The notes under the pieces are model-generated. The model was not told the origin of the DNA. It did not search any database and worked only from the letters and a program-made list of their open reading frames with translations. Below are positions 40,138 through 48,212 of a stretch of 64,000 nt of DNA, one piece after another (position 1 is the stretch's first letter; each line of letters opens with the position of its first letter). Source of the stretch: Streptomyces sp. A2-16. Lineage in GTDB: Bacteria; Actinomycetota; Actinomycetes; Streptomycetales; Streptomycetaceae. The stretch is taken from positions 5,518,001 through 5,582,000 of the forward strand of contig NZ_CP063808.1 of NCBI RefSeq assembly GCF_018128905.1, in the 5' to 3' direction. Position numbers and translations under genes: made by a program.

Positions 40138-41108
40138 CGACCCTCACTGCCCCCGAAGTCCTCACCCGCAGCCGCGAGTTGGTACGGCCCGCGCTCCAGG
40201 AGGCGGTCGGCCGGCTGCACCCCTGGGTGAGCGAGATGGCCGCCTACTCCTTCGGCTGGTGCGAGGTCGGCGGCGCCCCGGCCGCGGCGTCCGCCGGCAA
40301 GGGGGTGCGCCAGGCGCTCGCCGTGCTCGGTGCCGAGGCGGCCGGCGCGCCCGGACGGGCCGGGGTGCCCGCGGCGGTCGCGGTGGAGCTGGTGCACGTC
40401 TTCTCGCTGCTCCACGACGACATCATGGACGGCGACCCGGCCCGGCGCGGCCGCCCCACGGTGTGGAAGGCGTACGGCACCGGACCGGCCGTCCTCGCGG
40501 GCGACGCCCTGTTCGCCCTCGCCGTCGAGACCCTCGCCGACTCCGGCGCCGACGCCGTGCGCCTGCTGTCCACCGCACTGTCCGACCTGGTGCGCGGGCA
40601 GGCGGACGACCTCCTGTTCGCCACGCGCCCCTGGAGGGGGCCGGAACGGGTGCGGCCGGACGAGTACCGGGTCATGGCCGAGCACAAGACCGGGGCGCTG
40701 CTCGGCTGCGCGGCCGCACTGGGCGCCCTGCTCGGCGGCGCACCCCCGGCCGCGGTCGCCGCGCTGGACCGGGCCGGACGGCAGCTGGGGGTGGCGTTCC
40801 AGATCGTCGACGACGTCCTGGGCACCTGGGGCGATCCGCTGGTCACCGGCAAGCCCGTGCACGGCGATCTGCGGGAGCGCAAGAAGACCTTCCCGGTGCT
40901 TGCCGCCCTGGACTCACCGACTCCCGCGGCGGCGCGCCTGGCGCGGCTCCTGGAGTCGGACGGGGCTCCCGAGGAGATCGCGGCCCTGGTCGAGGAGTGC
41001 GGTGGCAGGGCGGCCGCCCTCGCCGAGTCACGCCGTCGTCTCGCGGCGGCGGAGACGGCGTACGAGCTGCGGCCCCTGCTGGACTACCTCCTGCGGCGCG
41101 ATCTCTGA
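40134..41108 (+). CDS. Polyprenyl (GGPP-type) diphosphate synthase
   Basis: A 324-aa trans-isoprenyl diphosphate synthase. The first Asp-rich motif is LLHDDIMDGDPARRGRPTVW with Asp95, Asp96 and Asp99. GKGVRQAL at about 55-62 is the substrate-binding loop. The second motif is FQIVDDVLGTWGDP followed by TGKPVHGDLRERKKTFPV. The GTWGDP...TGKP form of the second motif resembles CrtE-type geranylgeranyl diphosphate synthases. The residue five before the first Asp is Phe90, a position that affects product chain length. It starts at GTG 40134, overlapping the TPR gene. No terpene cyclase or carotenoid gene is adjacent, so the downstream use of the product is unknown. Confidence 0.92.
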   Translation: MTTLTAPEVLTRSRELVRPALQEAVGRLHPWVSEMAAYSFGWCEVGGAPAAASAGKGVRQALAVLGAEAAGAPGRAGVPAAVAVELVHVFSLLHDDIMDGDPARRGRPTVWKAYGTGPAVLAGDALFALAVETLADSGADAVRLLSTALSDLVRGQADDLLFATRPWRGPERVRPDEYRVMAEHKTGALLGCAAALGALLGGAPPAAVAALDRAGRQLGVAFQIVDDVLGTWGDPLVTGKPVHGDLRERKKTFPVLAALDSPTPAAARLARLLESDGAPEEIAALVEECGGRAAALAESRRRLAAAETAYELRPLLDYLLRRDL

Positions 41109-41177
41109 TACCGAGTTGACCTGCGCGGTCGGTGGGGACAGGGTTCGAGAGGAGCTCTCCCGCCGGAAGGAACCGTC

Positions 41178-42137
41178 TTGATCGGGATCAAGGACATCGA
41201 GCAGCAGGCCGGACTGATCGCCGGACACGTCGTACGCACGCCGACCCTGCCCAGCCCCGGTCTGTCCGAGCTGCTCGGTGCTCCGGTCACCGTCAAGCTC
41301 GAACTGCTCCAGCGCACCGGCTCGTTCAAGGCGCGCGGGGCGACGGCCAAGCTGCTGTCGCTGAGCGAGGCGGAGCGGGCGGCCGGGGTCGTGGCGGTCA
41401 GCGGCGGCAACCACGGGATCGCCCTCGCCCACATGGCGGCGGCGCTCGACGTCAAGGCCACGGTGGTCATGCCGCGTTCGGCACCCGCCCGGTCCGTGGA
41501 GCTCGTGACGGCGGCCGGAGCCTCGCTGCGGCTGACCGACGACATGGACGGCGCCTTCTCCCTGGTGAACCGGCTACGGGACGAGGGACTGACACTGGTC
41601 CACCCCTTCGACGACCCGGTGGTGATCACCGGGCAGGGGACGGTCGGGCTGGAGTTCGCCGAGGACGCGGGCGACGTCACCGACGTCCTCGTCAGCGTCG
41701 GGGGCGGCGGCCTGATCGCCGGGGTCGCTGCGGCACTGCGGGCGCGGCGTCCCGGTGTCCGGGTCTGGGGCGTGGAGACCGAGGGCGCCGAGGCCATGTC
41801 CCGGGCGCTCGCCGCGGGGGCACCCGTGCCGGTCGCGCTGTCCTCCCTGGTCTCCACGCTGAGTGCCCCGTCCGTCTCGCAGCTGACCTACGACCATGTG
41901 GCGGCTCTGGTCACCGAGGTCCTCGTGGTCCCCGACCGGGAGGCCGTGCGGGGCTGCCTCGACCTCGCCGACCACGCCAAGGTGTGGGGCGAACCAGCGG
42001 CCGGGTGCCTTCTGCCCGCCGCCCGGACGGTGCTGGAGCGCGTCGGCGAGGACTGCCGGCTGGGCCTGGTCGTGTGCGGGGGCAACGCGACCACCACGGA
42101 CGTCATGGCCTGGGCCGGGCGGTTCGGACTGCGGTGA
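41178..42137 (+). CDS. PLP-dependent threonine/serine dehydratase-like enzyme
   Basis: A 319-aa fold-type II PLP enzyme. The Lys that binds PLP is in QRTGSFKARGATAKL (about residues 47-61), the substrate loop is VAVSGGNHGIALAHMA, and the phosphate-binding glycine loop is VSVGGGGLIAGVA near residue 175. The set fits catabolic threonine dehydratase or serine racemase-type enzymes. It lacks a C-terminal ACT regulatory domain, so it is not the isoleucine-feedback biosynthetic form. The start is TTG at 41178 with GGAAGGA upstream, a rare start codon. It is on the same strand as the prenyl synthase with a 69-base gap; no metabolic link is evident. Confidence 0.9.
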   Translation: MIGIKDIEQQAGLIAGHVVRTPTLPSPGLSELLGAPVTVKLELLQRTGSFKARGATAKLLSLSEAERAAGVVAVSGGNHGIALAHMAAALDVKATVVMPRSAPARSVELVTAAGASLRLTDDMDGAFSLVNRLRDEGLTLVHPFDDPVVITGQGTVGLEFAEDAGDVTDVLVSVGGGGLIAGVAAALRARRPGVRVWGVETEGAEAMSRALAAGAPVPVALSSLVSTLSAPSVSQLTYDHVAALVTEVLVVPDREAVRGCLDLADHAKVWGEPAAGCLLPAARTVLERVGEDCRLGLVVCGGNATTTDVMAWAGRFGLR

Positions 42138-42294
42138 GGGACGTGTCCGACCGTGTTCGTTCCACTGACTTCTGAGTCAGAAACCGAGCAACCAGAAAGC
42201 GGATTCCAACGGTTGACGATGTGATTGAACATATCCCGCCGCACCCCCCGTACCTCTGTGAAAGGTGAGAGCCAGGGGTTCAGCGAGGGATGAC

Positions 42295-43929
42295 ATGGTC
42301 AAGGCGCACGTCTCCACACACGAGTTGGTCGCCGGACGGTACCGGCCCCTGGACGTCCTGCACCGCGAGACCAATCGGACCTGCTGGTACGGCGAGGACA
42401 CGGCGGCCGAACGCCCCTGCCTGCTGACCGAGATCGTGCTGCCGGCCGGCACCGACGAGGAGACCTCGCTGCGGACCGCCGCGGGAGTGGTCCGGATGTC
42501 CAAGACCATGCGGCTGGTCTCCCCCGGCCGGATCGCCGCCGTCGTCGACGCGGTGGCCCAGGAGGGCGTCCTGTGGACCGTCACCGAGCCGATCGACGGC
42601 GTCCCGCTCGGCGAACTCCTCGGCCGGCAGGGAACGTTCGACCATGTACGGGCGGCCCGCATCGGCCTGGAGCTGCTGGAGGTACTGGAGGCGGCGCACG
42701 GCGAGGGCATCACCCACGGTGAACTCAGCCCGGGCCAGGTGTTCGTGCACCACCGGGGCTCCGTCATCGTCACCGGCTGGGGCCTGGCCGGCGCGACCCT
42801 GGCCCCGAGGCTCTCGGCACCGTCGTACGCCTCCCCCGAACAGGCCCGTGACGAGCGCATCGGCCCGGCCGCGGACCTGTGGGCGCTCGGCGCGATCCTC
42901 TACACGCTCGTGGAGGGACGTCCGCCCTTCCGCGACCGCGACCGTCCCGCGGCCACCCTGAAGGGGGTCGACCGGCTGCCGCTGAGGGCCCCGGTGCGGG
43001 CCGGGCCGCTCACCCAGACCGTGCAGGGGCTGCTGCGCAAGAGCTCCCAGGAGCGGCTGAGCCGCTCGGCCGTGCGGAGCGCCCTGCTGCGGGTCCTCGA
43101 CGAGGGCCACGAGGCGGAGGCGCCGCAGGAGTCCAGGTCCCGGCTGCGCGTCCTGCACGGCGCGGCCCCCGGCCGCAGCAGCCGTCTCCTGGTCGCGGGG
43201 ACCGCGCTGGCCGTCGTCACGGTGGCCGCCGCCGTCCTCACGGTGACCAAGGCGCTGCCCGGCGGCGACGGTGCCACGGCCGGTGAGGCGACCGCCCCGT
43301 CCGCGACGGCCTCCGCGCCCGTGCCGCAGCCCCCGCTCCCTTCCCCCTCGGTCACGGCATCCGGAAACCGCACCGACGAGCGCTCCGAGCCGCCCGCGTC
43401 GCCGACACCCACCCCCAAGCCCACTCCGAGCAGGACGGTCGGTCCCACCGCGGGCACGGGACTGCCGCCCGGGTACAGCGAGTACCACTCCCCCGAGGGC
43501 TTCTCCGTGGCCCTCCCCAAGGGCTGGAAGCCGCTGGAGACCCAGCGCCAGGAGAACCTGGCGTACCGCGTCACCTTCGGCGCCCCCGGCGACCCGCGTA
43601 CGCTCGCCGTGACCTACAGCAAGGCCGTCGGCGACGACGCCGTGGCGGTGTGGCGCGACGACGTGGAACCGGGGCTGCGGGACAACCCCGGCTACGAGCG
43701 CCTCGGTGACATCCGCGCGACGACCTACCAGGGCCGCGAGGCCGCCGACATGCAGTGGGTCGAGGAGGTCGACGGCACCCGGGTGCGCACCTTCGGCCGC
43801 GGATTCCTCATCGGTGGGGGCCGCGGCTACTCACTGCGCTGGACGACGCCCGCGGCCGACTGGGCGGACACCGCGAACCGGCAGGCGCTGGACACCTTCC
43901 TGAGCACCCTTCACGTGCCCTCGGACTGA
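42295..43929 (+). CDS. Membrane-anchored serine/threonine pseudokinase
   Basis: A 544-aa protein with a protein-kinase-like cytoplasmic domain (about residues 10-275), a single transmembrane helix at about 300-320 (LLVAGTALAVVTVAAAVLTV), a Pro/Ser/Thr-rich stalk (SPTPTPKPTPSRT) and an extracytoplasmic C-terminal domain of about 140 residues (EYHSPEGFSVALPKGWKPLE onward). The kinase domain keeps the shape, with SAPSYASPEQARDERIGPAA and DLWALGAILYTLVEGRPPF, but lacks key residues: no GxGxxG loop, HRD-x-K-x-x-N replaced by THGELSPGQVFV, and DFG replaced by TGWGL. It should therefore be a non-catalytic scaffold or sensor. GAGGGA precedes the ATG at 42295. Confidence 0.88.
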   Translation: MVKAHVSTHELVAGRYRPLDVLHRETNRTCWYGEDTAAERPCLLTEIVLPAGTDEETSLRTAAGVVRMSKTMRLVSPGRIAAVVDAVAQEGVLWTVTEPIDGVPLGELLGRQGTFDHVRAARIGLELLEVLEAAHGEGITHGELSPGQVFVHHRGSVIVTGWGLAGATLAPRLSAPSYASPEQARDERIGPAADLWALGAILYTLVEGRPPFRDRDRPAATLKGVDRLPLRAPVRAGPLTQTVQGLLRKSSQERLSRSAVRSALLRVLDEGHEAEAPQESRSRLRVLHGAAPGRSSRLLVAGTALAVVTVAAAVLTVTKALPGGDGATAGEATAPSATASAPVPQPPLPSPSVTASGNRTDERSEPPASPTPTPKPTPSRTVGPTAGTGLPPGYSEYHSPEGFSVALPKGWKPLETQRQENLAYRVTFGAPGDPRTLAVTYSKAVGDDAVAVWRDDVEPGLRDNPGYERLGDIRATTYQGREAADMQWVEEVDGTRVRTFGRGFLIGGGRGYSLRWTTPAADWADTANRQALDTFLSTLHVPSD

Positions 43930-45347
43930 ACCGGCGCCCGCATCCGCCGCAGCGGACCGGCGTGCAGGGGCTGGGTGCGCCAGCGCGCGGTGAACGTGCG
44001 GTCCCCGAGCGAGCACGTCACCAGCAGGTGGTGCGGTGTCTCCAGGAACGCCACGTCGACGACGAGGGTCTCCGCGTCGGTCCAGCCACCGCTCACCGCG
44101 ACCGGCACCGGTTCCTCGACGACCGTCCAGCCGCTCTCCCCGGCTGCCGGCGCCAGTTCCAGCCGGTCGCCGTCGTCCACGAGGGTCACCCGGCCACCCG
44201 GGTCCACCTCGATCGCGGTCAGGGTCGGCTGGTCGACGCACGTGCCGCCGTGGGGCGTGAAGACGGTGTTCCGGTCCTGCGCTCGGTCGGCGGGGGCGGG
44301 CTTGCCCTCGGCGGACGGCACGGCGAGCCGTGTCAGACGGTCGGCCAGGGCCACGTCCGCCGCCTCACCGCCGGGCAGCGGGCCGGCGCCGAACGCGGGG
44401 AGCAGATGCTCCCAGGCCAGGTCCAGGACCTTCTGCATGTCCACGGTCTCCGACGTGATCGCGAGCACCGCGTCCTGCTCGGGCAGCACCACGCAGAACT
44501 GCCCATAGGCCCCGTCCCCGCGGTACCCGTGCCGTGACATCCAGAACTGGAAGCCGTAGCCCTGCTGCCAGTCCGACCAGCCGCCCACCACCGGTGCCTC
44601 ATGCGCGATCTGGACGCGTGTCGCCTCGGCCACCCACGACTCGGGCAGCAGCCGCTCGCCCTCCCAGACCCCGCCCCGCAGATGGAGCTGGCCGAGCCGG
44701 GCGATCGCGTCGGTGGTGGCGTGCAGCCCGCTGAAGCCGAGCTCGCGGCCCCTGCGGTCGGCGATCCAGGCCACCTCGCCGATGCCGAGCGGCTCGAACA
44801 GCCGGGGCCGCAGGTACTCGGTGAGCTTCTGCCCCGTGACCCGCTGGACGACAGCGGCGAGGGTGTAGGTGGCGGGCTGGTTGTAGGCGAAGACGGTGCC
44901 GGGGTCCCGGTCCGGCGGGACCAGCAAAAAGCCCCGGACGAGTTCGTCGCTGTCCAGAGCGCGCGCCCGGTCCAGCGTCTCCTCGGCATGCCCGCTGGCC
45001 ATGGACGCCACGTGGCGTACCAGCATCGTGCGGCTGCGCGGGTCGGTGATGTCCGCCTCGAACTCCGGGAAGTACGAGATCACCGGGTCGTCCAGTCGGA
45101 TCAGCCCCTCGGCGACGGCGAACCCGGCGGCCGTGGCGGTGAAGCTCTTGCTGAGCGAGTACAGGAGCTGGGGCCGGTCCGGGGCGTACGGCGCCCACCA
45201 GCCGGAGGCCACGACCTGGCCGTGCCGCAGCAGCATCAGGCTGTGCGGGTGAAGGTTCGGTTCTGCTTCGAGGGCGTCGAGGAAGGCCTGTATACCGGCC
45301 GCGTCGACGCCCTGGGCTGCGGGAGTGCTCGTGGGCAGGGAACTCAT
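43911..45347 (-). CDS. Serine hydrolase (beta-lactamase-related), cytoplasmic
   Basis: A 478-aa protein with a class C beta-lactamase fold and no signal peptide. The SxxK motif is in LLYSLSKSFTATAAGF (about residues 63-78), the Tyr-x-Asn motif in TVFAYNQPATYTLA, and the third motif region is GYGFQFWMSRHGYRGDGAYG, where HGYRGDG stands in place of the usual HTG/KTG. It resembles esterases and amide hydrolases of family S12 rather than antibiotic-resistance enzymes. A C-terminal beta domain follows from about residue 340 (VFTPHGGTCVDQPTLTAIEV). GGAGGATG precedes the ATG at 45347. It overlaps the pseudokinase gene tail to tail by 19 bases. Confidence 0.9.
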   Translation of the reverse strand: MSSLPTSTPAAQGVDAAGIQAFLDALEAEPNLHPHSLMLLRHGQVVASGWWAPYAPDRPQLLYSLSKSFTATAAGFAVAEGLIRLDDPVISYFPEFEADITDPRSRTMLVRHVASMASGHAEETLDRARALDSDELVRGFLLVPPDRDPGTVFAYNQPATYTLAAVVQRVTGQKLTEYLRPRLFEPLGIGEVAWIADRRGRELGFSGLHATTDAIARLGQLHLRGGVWEGERLLPESWVAEATRVQIAHEAPVVGGWSDWQQGYGFQFWMSRHGYRGDGAYGQFCVVLPEQDAVLAITSETVDMQKVLDLAWEHLLPAFGAGPLPGGEAADVALADRLTRLAVPSAEGKPAPADRAQDRNTVFTPHGGTCVDQPTLTAIEVDPGGRVTLVDDGDRLELAPAAGESGWTVVEEPVPVAVSGGWTDAETLVVDVAFLETPHHLLVTCSLGDRTFTARWRTQPLHAGPLRRMRAPVQSEGT

Positions 45348-45433
45348 ACGGGCATCCTCCCCCCTTCACCGGCCTTGATCGAGAGGGCCCGGGAAGCCCG
45401 TTTTCCCCTCCGGTCACCGGGGACCCGGAACCC

Positions 45434-46405
45434 ATGGTGCAGATCGGATACACGATGATGACCGAGCAGGCCGGCCCCCGGGAGCTGGTGGGCCATGTGG
45501 TGCGGGCCGAGGAGGCGGGCTACGACTTCTCGGTGACCTCGGACCACTACTTCCCGTGGCTGCGGTCGCAGGGACACTCGCCGTACGCGTGGAGCGTGCT
45601 CGGGGCGGCCGCCCAGGCCACCTCGCGCATTCCGCTGATGACCTACGTGACGTGTCCCTCCTTCCGCTACCACCCGGCGGTGGTGGCGCAGAAGGCGGCG
45701 ACGATGCAGCTGCTCTCCGAGGGCCGCTTCCGGCTGGGACTGGGCTCGGGCGAGAACCTCAACGAGCATGTGGTGGGCGGCGGCTGGCCGTCGGCCGACG
45801 TACGGCACGAGATGCTGGAAGAGGCGATGGAGATCATCCGCGCGCTGTTCCGGGGTGGCCATGTGAACCACCGCGGGACCCACTTCGACGTGGAGTCGGC
45901 GCGGTTGTGGGACCTGCCGGACGAGCCGCCGCAGATCGGTCTGGCCGTCTCCGGCGAGCAGTCGTGCGAACTGGCCGGCCGCCTCGCCGACCTGGTGATC
46001 GCCACCGAGCCCAAGGCGGACCTGCTGGACGCGTTCGACCGGCACGGCGGCGAGGGCAAGCCGCGGGTGGGGCAGCTGCCCGTCTGCTACGACACCGACC
46101 GGGACACCGCCATCAAGCGGGCGCACTCCCAGTTCCGCTGGTTCGGGAACGGCTGGAAGGTCAACTCCGAACTCCCGCATCCGGATTCGTTCGAGTCGGC
46201 CACTCAGTTCGTCACACCCGACGACGTCGCGGTGTCGATCCCGTGCGGTGCCGACCCCGAAGCCTTCGTCGAGGCCGTACGGCCGTACGCGGAGGCGGGG
46301 TTCACCGAGATCGCCCTGGTGCAGATCGGCGGCGACTCGCAACCGGAGTTCCTGGACTGGTCGGAGAAGACACTGCTGCCCGCGCTGCGCGACGCGTTCG
46401 CCTGA
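45434..46405 (+). CDS. LLM-class F420-dependent oxidoreductase, TIGR03557/Fgd type
   Basis: A 323-aa luciferase-like flavoenzyme. The opening MVQIGYTMMTEQAGPRELVG and the segments FSVTSDHYFPWLRSQGHSPY, TYVTCPSFRYHPAVVAQKAA and LGLGSGENLNEHVVGGGWPS are those of the F420-dependent glucose-6-phosphate dehydrogenase-like branch. SGENLNEHV is the family fingerprint around the F420-binding site. Actinobacteria make coenzyme F420, so use of it is plausible; the substrate is unknown. The ATG at 45434 is preceded by GGGGACCCGG, a weak ribosome binding site. It is divergent from the serine hydrolase. Confidence 0.9.
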   Translation: MVQIGYTMMTEQAGPRELVGHVVRAEEAGYDFSVTSDHYFPWLRSQGHSPYAWSVLGAAAQATSRIPLMTYVTCPSFRYHPAVVAQKAATMQLLSEGRFRLGLGSGENLNEHVVGGGWPSADVRHEMLEEAMEIIRALFRGGHVNHRGTHFDVESARLWDLPDEPPQIGLAVSGEQSCELAGRLADLVIATEPKADLLDAFDRHGGEGKPRVGQLPVCYDTDRDTAIKRAHSQFRWFGNGWKVNSELPHPDSFESATQFVTPDDVAVSIPCGADPEAFVEAVRPYAEAGFTEIALVQIGGDSQPEFLDWSEKTLLPALRDAFA

Positions 46406-46453
46406 GCGAGCCGGGCTGCCGGGGCGGTACCGAGGGGTGCAATAGGCTTCCCA

Positions 46454-46470
46454 ACCGCACGTCGTGCGGT
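46454..46470 (+). promoter_or_regulatory. Leader hairpin upstream of the 371-aa gene
   Basis: ACCGCAC at 46454-46460 and GTGCGGT at 46464-46470 form a perfect 7-bp stem with a 3-base loop, ending 30 bases before the GTG start. There is no T run. It could act on translation or message stability, or be accidental in GC-rich DNA. Confidence 0.3.
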
Positions 46471-46500
46471 CCGTACCAGCCCTGCCCAGGAGAAACACCC

Positions 46501-47616
46501 GTGACCCTAGCGATCGACCCGTCCGAGGCGTCGGGCCCCGTTCCGGCCGAGCAGTCGGTTGAGACGCCGGTGGAGAGGCCGGTGGAGACGCCGGTTCAGG
46601 CATCGGCCGAATCGTCCCCCTCGCCCCTGCATGACCTCGTGGCGCGGGACGCCCGTGAGTTCGGGGTCTACGCGCGGACCGGCGGCTGGGCCTTCGGCCT
46701 GATGGTGGCGCGCAGTGTCCGCCCCGGCGGCCAGAGCGCGGACGAGACGCCGAAGGTGTCCGCGAAGGAGTTCGCCGAGCTCGCCGGCTGCTCGCCCGAG
46801 CGCGTCATGCGCTACTACAAGGCCTGGGACCGGGCCGCCGACGACGGAATGGTCCCGCACTTCGAGGCGCTGGCGCCCGGCCAGGAGGTGGAGCTGCCGG
46901 ACTCGGACGTGTGGCTGAGCTACTACTCCTCCCGCAGCAGTGCCACGTCCGACCGCGGCACGGCCATCGCGGAGGCCGCCGAGGCCGAGGGCATCCGCCC
47001 GACCAAGGCGCTGGAGGTCGCGGAGAACCCGACCGCGCTGCGGGCCGCGATCCTCGCCGACCCCTCCACGGCCCGGGCCGCGCGCAGCGCGCTGCTCGAC
47101 CGGATCAAGGAGGACCCGGAGCTGCAGGCCTCGCTGGCCCGGGACGTGGTGCGCACCGACGACCTGAAGAAGGCCGTGGCCACCGAGAGCAGGGCGGCCG
47201 ACCGCATCGGATACGTGCGCCAGATCGCCGAGTCGGGCCAGGTGAAGACCCCGGCCGGGCAGACCATCGACGCCCCGGTGGACCTCCGCCAGGAGGCCGA
47301 GCGCCATCTGTCCCTCCTCGAGGAGCTGGAGGAGGACGAGGACACCGGCGAGTGGGCGGCCGAGGCGTTCGACACCATGAAGTCCCTCGTCGCCGAGGCC
47401 GTGGAGGCCGATCCCGAACTCCGCGTCCAGGAACGGCGGACGAAGTTCTACAGCAGTCTCCAGAAGGCGACCAAGGCCTTCGAGGAGCTGACCTTCGACG
47501 ACGCCCAGGACTTCTACGAGGACGACATGGTCCAGCAGCTGGAGGAACTCCAGCAGGCCATCGCCTCGTGCATCACGGCGCTGCGGGGCGCGAAGGGGAA
47601 TCACCCGGAAGGCTGA
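46501..47616 (+). CDS. Hypothetical protein, 371 aa, with HTH-like and coiled-coil segments
   Basis: A 371-aa soluble, very acidic protein I cannot assign. The first 40 residues are a low-complexity Pro/Val/Glu repeat (VETPVERPVETPVQAS). A conserved-looking region follows at 45-215, containing a possible helix-turn-helix (KVSAKEFAELAGCSPERVMR then YYKAWDRAADD). The remainder is long charged helices (DLKKAVATESRAADRIGYVR, EEDEDTGEWAAEAFDTMKSL) likely to form coiled coils. CAGGAG precedes the GTG at 46501. It lies just upstream of the SsgA-like gene on the same strand, but the sigma-B-like promoter between them suggests separate control. A DNA-associated structural role is possible. Confidence 0.75.
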   Translation: MTLAIDPSEASGPVPAEQSVETPVERPVETPVQASAESSPSPLHDLVARDAREFGVYARTGGWAFGLMVARSVRPGGQSADETPKVSAKEFAELAGCSPERVMRYYKAWDRAADDGMVPHFEALAPGQEVELPDSDVWLSYYSSRSSATSDRGTAIAEAAEAEGIRPTKALEVAENPTALRAAILADPSTARAARSALLDRIKEDPELQASLARDVVRTDDLKKAVATESRAADRIGYVRQIAESGQVKTPAGQTIDAPVDLRQEAERHLSLLEELEEDEDTGEWAAEAFDTMKSLVAEAVEADPELRVQERRTKFYSSLQKATKAFEELTFDDAQDFYEDDMVQQLEELQQAIASCITALRGAKGNHPEG

Positions 47617-47640
47617 GCATCTTGGCCGTAGGAGGGGTAC
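47617..47640 (+). promoter_or_regulatory. Sigma-B-type promoter of the SsgA-like gene
   Basis: GCAT 47617-47620, fourteen bases, GGGTAC 47635-47640: an exact match to the S. coelicolor SigB pattern. The start site would be near 47648, leaving a 30-base leader that contains the GGAGG before the GTG at 47678. GCAT begins at the first base after the stop codon of the upstream gene. Confidence 0.6.
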
Positions 47641-47677
47641 TAGAGGGCTCTACGTCGTTCTCCCCGGAGGCCTCCAG

Positions 47678-48115
47678 GTGAACTCCTTCGTCCACAGGAC
47701 CGCGCACAAGACGCTCGTCGTGCAGCTCCAGGCGGGCGGCACGGGCCGCTGCCCCGTGCTCGCCCACCTCGGGTACGACGCGGCGGACCCGTTCGCCGTC
47801 ACCGCGGTGTTCAGCCATGACGGCCGGGTGCTGGCGCGGTGGCGGCTGGACCGCGAGATGCTCGCCGAGGGTCTGAGCGGTCCGGTCGGGGTCGGGGACG
47901 TGCGGCTGCGCCCGGTCTCGACCGGTGTCTGGGAGGAACTGCGCATGGAGTTCTTCGGCGACGCCCGCGCCGACGGGGGCCGCCAGCACGCCGTGGTCTT
48001 CGCCTGGGCCCCGGCGCTGGCGTCCTTCCTGCGCGAGACCCGCGAGATCGTGCCGCCGGGGCAGGAGGAGGTCAGCGTGGACGACTTCCTGGCCTCGGTC
48101 CTCGCGGGCGGCTGA
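47678..48115 (+). CDS. SsgA-like (SALP) cell-division/sporulation protein
   Basis: A 145-aa protein of the SsgA/SsgB family, which is confined to morphologically complex actinomycetes. The core motif LGYDAADPFAVTAVFS followed by LDREMLAEGLSGPVGVGDVR at about residues 32-75 aligns with SsgA/SsgB. Family members localise FtsZ, control septum placement or act in spore wall maturation. S. coelicolor has seven paralogues (SsgA-SsgG), so I do not pick one. The C-terminal segment ALASFLRETREIVPPGQEEV is also typical. The start is GTG 47678 with GGAGG upstream. Its promoter looks sigma-B-type, linking it to stress or development. Confidence 0.93.
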   Translation: MNSFVHRTAHKTLVVQLQAGGTGRCPVLAHLGYDAADPFAVTAVFSHDGRVLARWRLDREMLAEGLSGPVGVGDVRLRPVSTGVWEELRMEFFGDARADGGRQHAVVFAWAPALASFLRETREIVPPGQEEVSVDDFLASVLAGG

Positions 48116-48212
48116 GACGGGTGCCGGTGCGTACGCGGCCTGAGCAGCCGTACTCATGCCGCCGTCGTCCCCCTGCCCCGACGATGAGGGCTCCTGAGAC
48201 GAGGAGCACCTC

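Noticed and set aside
40134..41108. Family 2 encapsulin cargo system (polyprenyl transferase cargo)
   Set aside because: Streptomycete encapsulin loci have a shell gene and a disordered cargo-loading N-terminus on the prenyltransferase. Neither is present; the neighbour is a TPR protein.
42165..42180. CTGACT-TCTG-AGTCAG hairpin after the dehydratase gene
   Set aside because: A six-base stem with no T run; too weak to call a terminator or an operator without more evidence.
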